From the NCBI GenBank assembly GCA_006386115.1, contig VFIW01000119.1, positions 62,001 to 126,000 on the forward strand: a stretch of DNA of 64,000 nucleotides. Reading direction: 5' to 3'. A model generated the notes under the pieces. The model was not told where the DNA came from and did no database searches. It saw only the letters and a program-made list of their open reading frames with translations. Of this stretch, positions 58,347 through 64,000 are shown piece by piece (the stretch's first letter is position 1; every line of letters starts with the position of its first letter). The stretch is from Globisporangium splendens (lineage: Eukaryota; Oomycota; Peronosporomycetes; Pythiales; Pythiaceae). The position numbers and the translations under genes were made by a program.

Positions 58347-60756
58347 TTACAGGAATTTTGACCGCATCGAGCGAGGACTTTCAGGGATAGTGTCTAATCC
58401 AGCCGGCGCCGAGCTCGACATGCGCCGCAGCATTTTCTTCAAGTGCATGTGGTCGGCTCGCGTCGCGATGTTCGCTTCAATCTCGTTAAAGTCGATCTGC
58501 AGCGTGTCATCCGCAAGCGGGATCCGCGTGTTTCGAATCAGATCCTCGAGCTCCTTCGCGTCGTCCGCAGCGTGCTTCTCTCGTGTTTCCCTGTTGCCCC
58601 TGCGACGCGAAGTGTCCTCGTCGAGCATACTTTCGACGTAGAGTTCGTTGAGAATCGAGCTACCACCGCTGCCTCCAGGTAAGTGGTTGAACTGCACGCG
58701 GTACTCACGTTGCTCAAAGACGCTCGCTTTCTTCCGTTGGAGCGAAAATTTGTACTGGCCGCCGATGCGCACGACCGAGAGCAGCGCAGCAAACGTCTCG
58801 GCGATCTCCGTCTCGCTCGCCTTTTCCAGGATCGGCGTCTCTTCTTCGAGCAGCAGCAGCGCGATGATCTCAAAAAAGGTGGAAGTACACGACTCGAACC
58901 CGTTCATCCAGCTCGTCGTGCATGGGCTGATCGAAGCGCGAGAGTGGGTTGCTGTCGTTGCTCGCGATGCGCGATTCGTCCTCGACGCCATGCATCTGGA
59001 CCTGCACGATCGGCGGGTCCTTGGACACGCGAAGCACGAGCTTGAACGTGAGCCCGTGGCACTTGCACGTCATCTCGTGGTGTGGCGCGACGATCTGCAT
59101 CTTGTACTGCATCGCCTGCGTCACGGCAAACTGCTTCTGGTGGTGCCGGTCGAGCAGCTCGACGTTCTTGCGCACCAAGTAGCCCCGGTACTGCGCCTTG
59201 ATCTTGTCGACCGCGACCTTCTTCTTGAGGAACGCTCGGCGGATGATGAACGTCTTGGACTTGCTCTGGATCACTTTGACTGCGGTGTCCTTGCTGAAGT
59301 TTTGTGATGGCGGTGCCTCGAGAGCTACTTCGGGGATGTACGCTGGCACTAGATCGGCCGGGATCTCGACAGCAGCAGTGACTGAGTCACTTTCGTTCGT
59401 TGCTTCATTCACGAGCGCGACTTCTGTCTTGGTATCTGCAGCGTCTTCAGAGTCGGCGTCATAGTCGTGCTCTGTGATCGACTCTGCTTCGCAATCCTGA
59501 GCACGTACGAGTGTTTCTAGCAGTGTGTCCACCTTGCCGTCGCTGGCACGTTCCTCTCCCTGCTCGACATCACCGTCAGACTTGTCGTCGTCGTGACTAT
59601 CACTACTGCTGCTGCTCTCACTGCTGCTAGAACTCGAGCTGGAGTCGTCGTCTTCGTCGCTTCCCGACGCCTCTTTCAGCTCTCCACCGATCCTGTTGCT
59701 CGCGTCAAGTTTCTTCTTTTTCTTCCTCTCGTGCTTCTTTTGCGCCTCTTTCATCGCGTTCAACTCGGCTTGCAACTTGAGCACTTCACTGAACAGATAC
59801 TGTTCTTTCAAGTTGGTCGCATTGCCGTTGGGGCCGCCTACGAGCATCCCGTGGTGGCTTCGTCTCCTGGAATCCTTCAGCGTGCGGATCTCGTCCAGCG
59901 AGTGGACGACGATCTGTCAGTACTTTTCCACTTTGGCGCTGAGCACGATGCTCTGTCGTCTCAGGATCTCCTTTTCAGGATCGCTGCTGGTCCGCATGGT
60001 GTCCGACACTGTGCTCAGTGGATGCAGCGCCGTGTCGGTGCTCGATCCAACCTTTTGGCTCGTTCTCCCCTTCGACGGCGGCATCTCCAGATTTTCGCGA
60101 GCGACTGGTGGTGAACACCATACGAACTCGATCGCGGATTCTCGCTGTCGTCCATCTCGACGCTCGTTTTCATGTGTGGAGTGGAGACACCCACGGTTGG
60201 TACGGCGAGTGTGTCAGAGTGCAGCGACACTGAAAACCGATTCAAATGCGTCGAGTCGGTCGGATCCGATACCTTTGAGAGCGGCAACGCCGTCAACGCC
60301 GCCATCGGCTGCAACGTGAGGTTCTCTAGCGCGACGACTTCGCGCTTCTGGTACTCCTTGGCATGGTTCAAGAGCGCTTCGAGCTCCTTGATGCGGCTGT
60401 TGGCCTCGATGAACTCCGCTTCCGTTGTCGTATTCATTTCTTTGCTGCCCAAGATCGTCGCCTTGCGCAGACTCAACTCCACGGCCGACAAGTTGCGATC
60501 CCGTTGCAGCAGCCGCAACGACACTTCCAAGTCTTTGACTTTGTCGCACAGCTTCTGCTTTTCCTCGTGGTGCCGTGCGATCTTCAGCTCGTACTCGGTC
60601 TTGAGGTTGTGCACGACTTGGTCCCGCGCAGCCTTGAGCGTGCCTGCCTCGCCCTCTCTCCATTCCTTAAACTTGTGGCGCGTCTCGGCGATGCTGCACA
60701 TGCAAAGACTGGGGTCGTACTTTTCCGGAGACGAACTTAACGAGGTGCGCACTTAA
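58347..60756 (-). pseudogene. Coiled-coil / IQ-motif protein gene with an in-frame TGA and two frame breaks
   Basis: On the minus strand a coiled coil (KTEYELKIARHHEEKQKLCD...KDLEVSLRLL) is followed by a Ser/Asp-rich acidic region (DDDSSSSSSSSESSSSSDS). IQ-like segments come next (KSKTFIIRRAFLKKKVAVDK and IKAQYRGYLVRKN), then a beta-rich part (KCHGLTFKLVLRVSKDPPIV). The C-terminal segment has EIIALLLLEEETPILEKASE. The frame shifts near 60,090-60,130. A TGA at 59917-59919 sits between SAKVEKY and QIVVHSLDEIRTLK. An A6 run at 58872-58877 carries a one-base excess relative to the continuing frame. No ATG opens the 5' end: the frame begins near GTG at 60752, with the first ATG at 60701. The true 5' end may have been lost next to the retroelement. 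Function is unknown. Confidence 0.65.
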
Positions 60757-60899
60757 CGAGAGGAAGGAAGATAGGAGGGTTGGTCTGGTCTGGATGGGCG
60801 CTTGGCAGTTGGAGAGTAGATTGAGAAGTGAGTTAGAATGCGCTGCTCGCGCAGCTAGCTACTCTGGGCTACCCTAGGGGCTCCCTCTTACTTCTCCTA

Positions 60900-61129
60900 G
60901 TGTCCTACGCCTCTTTTTCTCCTTTTTCTCTTACTGGATTTTTTTCTTTTCTTTGCATTGTTCTTCAACTAATTCACTACTTCAATGGGTTCTTACTGGC
61001 CTCACACTGGCCTCATATATGCCTTACCTAGAGTTTATATAGACTTTTGTATACTATGTATATACTTCTTTTTCTGGCGACATACCTGTCGCACTTAGCA
61101 GCTGGACCGTATTCATCTGGGGCCTTACA
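60900..61129 (-). repeat. Probable 3' LTR (start) of gypsy element 1
   Basis: On the minus strand the purine tract GAGGAGGA directly precedes TGTAAGGCCCCAG at 61129, the expected PPT/LTR junction. The pol stop codon TAA lies within the first LTR bases. A TATA-box-like CTATATAAAC occurs at about 61033-61042. I could not find the other LTR end. The left limit given is arbitrary, and the LTR may reach about 60,770. Confidence 0.5.
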
Positions 61130-62620
61130 TCCTCCTCGATTTGATTTCTCGTTGTCGTTCTTTGAAGTCGGCAACGAGTTCGGTCCAGTGGGCAACATGA
61201 CGGATGTCTCGTTCTCTTTCCCATGTGGCTTCGTGTTCCGTCTCACCATGCCACTGGACAAGCCATTCTGGCTGTCGATTGAACTGACGTTTCTTCAGCA
61301 CCTTCTCCACGATCTGAAGATTGTTCACTGAATCGTCCATGACGAACTTCGACGACTTTGGAATGGGACGACTCAGAAACTTGTCTGGTGTTGGCACGTA
61401 GTGCGAGAGAACATCCACGTTGAACGTTGGGTTGATTCGCTTCATGTGGGCAGGAAGTTTCAACTTTGCAACATTCGGGTTTATCATTCGAATGATCTCC
61501 AAGGGACCAATTTTTCTTGCAGCGAACTTGGCACGTTTCATATCTGTTTCGCTTGCAGCATGTTTCAGCGATACTCGACTAGTATCTAGCATCACAAGGT
61601 CGCCTGCTTTGAACTCAACTTGATGGACACGGCGTTTGCGGTCATAGTATTTCTTCTGCGTTTCTTGCGCCTTTATCAAGTTCTTGCGGGCAAGTTCCAC
61701 TATCTTCTGGCGTTCCTCGGCAAAGATCTTTGCGTACTCTGCGATGCCTCTTTCTTCTGCTTTCGAGTTGATTGTCTGTTCCCAAACGTTTCGCTCTTTA
61801 CGTCCTGTATCGATCTCGAAGGGAGAGAATCCTGTCGAGGCACTGATCAAGGTTGTGTGCGCGTATTCGGTCATTCCAAGGTGTTGAACCCAGTCGGTTC
61901 CTTGATACGAGACCATACACCTTAGCGCATCTTCTACAACCAAGTTCTGACGTTCGGTCTGACCATCTGCTTGAGGTCGGTGCGATGTTGTCATACTGAG
62001 TCTGATACCCATAAACTTCATCAAAGAAGTCCAGAACTTCGACGTAAACTTGCTATCACGATCACTGTTGACGACTTCCGGCAAGCCGTGATGATGTACA
62101 ATTGTGTCGAAGAACACTTTGGCTGCTTCGGGAGCACCGTCCTTGGCGTGAGTCGGCGCATACTTCGCTCGCTTCGAGAGCTTGTCAACAACTGTCAGGA
62201 TTGCATCGTATCCTTCTGACAGAGGTAAGCCAGTGATGAAGTCCATTGACACCACTTGCCAACATTGTTCAGGAATCGGAATTGGCATCAGACGTCCATT
62301 CTTGCGCTGACTATCATGCTTCCAACGAGTGCACGTTTCACAAGTCTTTACATACTCTTTCACGTCTTGTTGCATCGTTTTCCAATAGTACCATTGAGCG
62401 GTACGCAGGAAAGTACGGCGGCTGCCGGGATGCGCGGCAATTGGCGAGTCGTGGTACTCGGAAATGATTCGTGTGCGCAAGCGGTCATTGTCTGGGACGC
62501 AGAGTCACTTCATTTTGTTCGAGGAATTAACGAAGAGTAACTCGTCGGTTTTCGTAAAGTTCGATTTGTTGTCTTCATCAGACCAAACTGCTTTGAACTC
62601 TGGATCGGCTAGGTACCCTT
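61125..62620 (-). mobile_element. Ty3/gypsy chromodomain retroelement 1, pol 3' fragment (integrase)
   Basis: Integrase is encoded on the minus strand. The HHCC zinc finger is in EYHDSPIAAHPG...CETCTRWKH. The DDE core has VVSMDFITGLPLSEGYDAIL, VVNSDRDSKFTSKFW and a Glu in QADGQTERQN. A C-terminal chromodomain-like segment is QPEWLVQWHGETEHEATWE. Reading upstream, the frame continues to 62620 through the RNase H-integrase linker (KGYLADPEFKAVWSDEDNKS) with an in-frame TGA at 62505. It is then cut off by the LTR of element 2. Reverse transcriptase is therefore absent here and should lie beyond element 2. This copy is dead. Confidence 0.92.
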
Positions 62621-63029
62621 TGTAATGGGGCGCTATTCACAACAGTCCCCAAAACACGGCACACACGCTTGTGCGACTTGAGGAAGCGATCTCCCGACTT
62701 GGAGGGAGAGAAGAACGACTTGAGTACTTGAGAGAAAATTTGCAACTGAATTGAAATGCTTATGGTTCCTGTCGCTACTTGTAAATGAACCCCAAGGGAT
62801 CATACACGTTTTATAACTAAAACCTAAACATACACAATAAAACCTATGAATATGATATATAAAACCTTGGGTACACTGAGGTTGAACCTACGAGATCTTC
62901 GAGAAGCTTGAACTTGAAGTCCCGTGGAAAATTCCCTGCAAAGTGAATGGCTACAGCCACTCACTTTAGGTGGCAGAGACACGTTGGCCTCATCACCTGT
63001 GCAGTTTCCCAAGTAGGAACCATCACTCA

Positions 63030-63105
63030 GTACTTGATTAGTACATGGATGTCATCACTCTGTACTGATTAGTACATGTGAACAACATTGTGCACTGATC
63101 AGCAC
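63030..63105. repeat. Three dyad elements at about 30-bp spacing in LTR 2
   Basis: GTACTTGATTAGTAC (63030-63044), GTACTGATTAGTAC (63062-63075) and GTGCACTGATCAGCAC (63090-63105) are variants of one palindromic unit. They lie in U3 and look like an enhancer array. Confidence 0.75.
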
Positions 63106-63117
63106 AGAGAGCGCTCG

Positions 63118-63138
63118 TGACGTCATGGGATGACGTCA
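63118..63138. promoter_or_regulatory. Paired TGACGTCA (CRE/bZIP) sites in LTR 2
   Basis: Two perfect 8-bp palindromes (63118-63125 and 63131-63138) separated by TGGGA. TGACGTCA is the classical CREB/ATF bZIP site. Their position in U3 suggests stress- or development-linked transcription of the element. Binding in oomycetes is inferred. Confidence 0.6.
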
Positions 63139-63276
63139 CATGTGCATGTGGGGACTGTCGTACTGTAATCCCTTTGTCATTTGTCTCTCCACAACGCACA
63201 CTGAAGGTGGTGTGTGGCACACTAAATCTGGGAACAGATCCACCTTCATGTAATGGCTAGGTATAGCCCATTACAT

Positions 63277-63289
63277 CATCCCCTCCTTA
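63277..63289 (-). other. Polypurine tract of gypsy element 2
   Basis: The minus strand reads AAGGAGGGGATGA immediately before the LTR start TGTAATGGG. This is the expected primer site for plus-strand DNA synthesis in LTR retroelements. Confidence 0.75.
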
Positions 63290-63351
63290 AAGTCACAAGT
63301 ACCTTGCGTACTTTTGCAGACCTTTCGGAGCAGTTCACTTTCCAATCGGCC

Positions 63352-64000
63352 ATGAAGCGACCAAGCGACCAAGTGAACCGTGAAGAACGTCCTTTGCCCA
63401 AGCGACAGCAGACAGCTCCAGAACTCTTCGACATATCTCCCATTCTGAAGAAGAAGGGGGATCTCGAGTTCTACAAGGAGCGGTTCTTCAGTTGGCGTCG
63501 GATCAACGATCGCGATGATCCGAACCAACACATCGCAGCCCAGCGAGACTCATGGCGAACATTTGTTCGTCTTGAGAACGAGAACAAGATGGAGCGTCTT
63601 CTTCGTCGTGGCAATGCTCGTGCCGAAAGAAGAACTCCCGATGACGACAGAGCGAATCCCAGCTCTGGTCGTCGTAGTGTCGTCCCTGGCGACGCTACAA
63701 GCAGTTCTCGTAGCTGCGGACCACGTCGGGAACATCAGACTCCAATGTCTGACGTGGCTCCCACGTGTCCGAGCTCGGTGGATATCCACGCCACCGAACT
63801 CTGTAGAAGCGTTGATGGTTCAACTGCTTCTTTCCTCGACGATGAGTCGGTCGATCTTCATGATCAACAATCGACTCAACCACCCAACGATGCTCTCCCT
63901 GAGAGTCTAACAACGGGGGTGGGGCTGAACGAGAAAACGATTGAGCGACTCTGGAAGTGGAAGAGTGCTCATCGTGGGCAAATCGAGGCTTTGCAGCAGC
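63352..64000 (+). CDS. Long open frame antisense to element 2 pol end (possible additional ORF)
   Basis: From ATG at 63352 (MKRPSDQVNREERPLPKRQQ) the plus strand stays open for 216 codons to the window end. It starts 76 bp from the LTR and passes antisense through the chromodomain. The product is hydrophilic: a basic PKRQQ motif resembling a nuclear signal, an RRINDRDDPNQHIAAQRDSW segment, and near the edge GLNEKTIERLWKWKSAHRGQ. It could be an extra retroelement ORF or a chance mirror of codon bias in pol. The part from 63352 to 63694 is not opposite any coding sequence, so codon mirroring cannot explain that half. Confidence 0.35.
   Translation, partial: MKRPSDQVNREERPLPKRQQTAPELFDISPILKKKGDLEFYKERFFSWRRINDRDDPNQHIAAQRDSWRTFVRLENENKMERLLRRGNARAERRTPDDDRANPSSGRRSVVPGDATSSSRSCGPRREHQTPMSDVAPTCPSSVDIHATELCRSVDGSTASFLDDESVDLHDQQSTQPPNDALPESLTTGVGLNEKTIERLWKWKSAHRGQIEALQQ
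63695..64000 (-). CDS. Pol polyprotein C-terminus with chromodomain (element 2), partial
   Basis: The minus-strand frame enters from the right edge and stops at 63695. After a Ser/Pro-rich linker comes a good chromodomain: HRWVVESIVDHEDRPTHRRG, then FYRVRWRGYPPSSDTWEP and DVPDVVRSYE. The aromatic cage positions (V, W, W/Y) are present. Chromodomains at the end of integrase steer chromovirus insertion towards histone-marked chromatin. The 5' portion is outside the window. Confidence 0.88.
   Translation of the reverse strand, partial: AAAKPRFAHDEHSSTSRVAQSFSRSAPPPLLDSQGEHRWVVESIVDHEDRPTHRRGKKQLNHQRFYRVRWRGYPPSSDTWEPRQTLESDVPDVVRSYENCL

Larger units (their letters stand above)
62621..63276 (-). 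repeat. 3' LTR (656 bp) of gypsy element 2
   Basis: The ends are TGTAATGGG and CCCATTACA, a perfect 9-bp terminal inverted repeat with the standard TG...CA. On the minus strand it is preceded by a polypurine tract and, 420 bp further upstream, by a chromodomain pol end. This fixes it as a 3' LTR of a minus-strand element. It abuts the interrupted pol of element 1 at 62620/62621. U3 contains dyad repeats and paired TGACGTCA sites. Confidence 0.85.
63277..64000 (-). mobile_element. Ty3/gypsy chromodomain retroelement 2, 3' internal part, continues beyond the window
   Basis: The segment contains the pol C-terminus with chromodomain, a 418-bp region between pol stop and PPT, and the PPT. It is inserted in element 1 in the same orientation. 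The rest of the element lies to the right of the window. Confidence 0.85.

Noticed and set aside
58890..58910. tRNA T-loop-like string GGGTTCGAGTCG on the minus strand
   Set aside because: No matching D-arm, anticodon arm or acceptor stem nearby. It lies inside the coiled-coil/IQ coding sequence.

Overview
This window looks like nuclear DNA of an oomycete (stramenopile). The signs are a packed gene order, short GT-AG introns (about 48-110 bp), a fused trehalose-6-phosphate synthase/phosphatase, and Ty3/gypsy chromodomain retroelements. Gene content is mostly conserved eukaryotic housekeeping. All gene models were read by eye from frames and splice signals, without database searches.

Left third (1-15.6 kb): the 3' part of one very large plus-strand gene. 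Its product would have a long helical-repeat-like region, a cyclic-nucleotide-binding-like domain and about nine or ten C-terminal membrane segments. The frame is broken many times by frame changes and in-frame stops, so it reads as a pseudogene. Then follow an LRR protein with an MGC lipid-anchor N-terminus (15.8-17.0), a long coiled-coil protein (17.6-19.5), an acidic membrane protein (19.7-21.1), and a divergent pair: a Rad5/HLTF-type DNA-repair translocase (21.5-25.3) and a MiaB/CDK5RAP1-type tRNA methylthiotransferase (25.7-27.7).

Middle (28-47 kb): prefoldin subunit 6, an STI1-like protein with a frame break, a zinc-ribbon/Ig-like/WD40/IQ protein with an in-frame TAG, a small unknown protein, ketopantoate hydroxymethyltransferase (pantothenate pathway), a mitochondrial VOC protein, a helical-repeat protein, mitochondrial ribosomal protein mL54, LSm5, a carnosine N-methyltransferase-like enzyme, a small acidic protein, the 26S proteasome deubiquitinase Rpn11, and an inositol 2-dehydrogenase-like oxidoreductase (copy A).

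Right third (47-64 kb): TPS-TPP, condensin subunit CAP-D2, a SAP-SURF2 protein, a second inositol dehydrogenase (copy B) in inverted orientation, a broken coiled-coil/IQ gene, and nested LTR retroelements. Copies A and B share a 929-bp stretch, including an intron, that appears identical although the flanking exon sequence is diverged. This suggests recent gene conversion. At the right edge one gypsy element has inserted into another. The younger element has a 656-bp LTR with paired TGACGTCA sites and dyad repeats, and a long open frame antisense to its chromodomain.

The most interesting pattern is that frame lesions are concentrated in a few non-housekeeping genes with cNMP-binding, WD40, IQ and coiled-coil architectures, while the housekeeping genes read cleanly. 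Loss of a dispensable structure such as the zoospore flagellum, as in some downy mildews, is one possible explanation. Base errors or stop readthrough are the alternatives.
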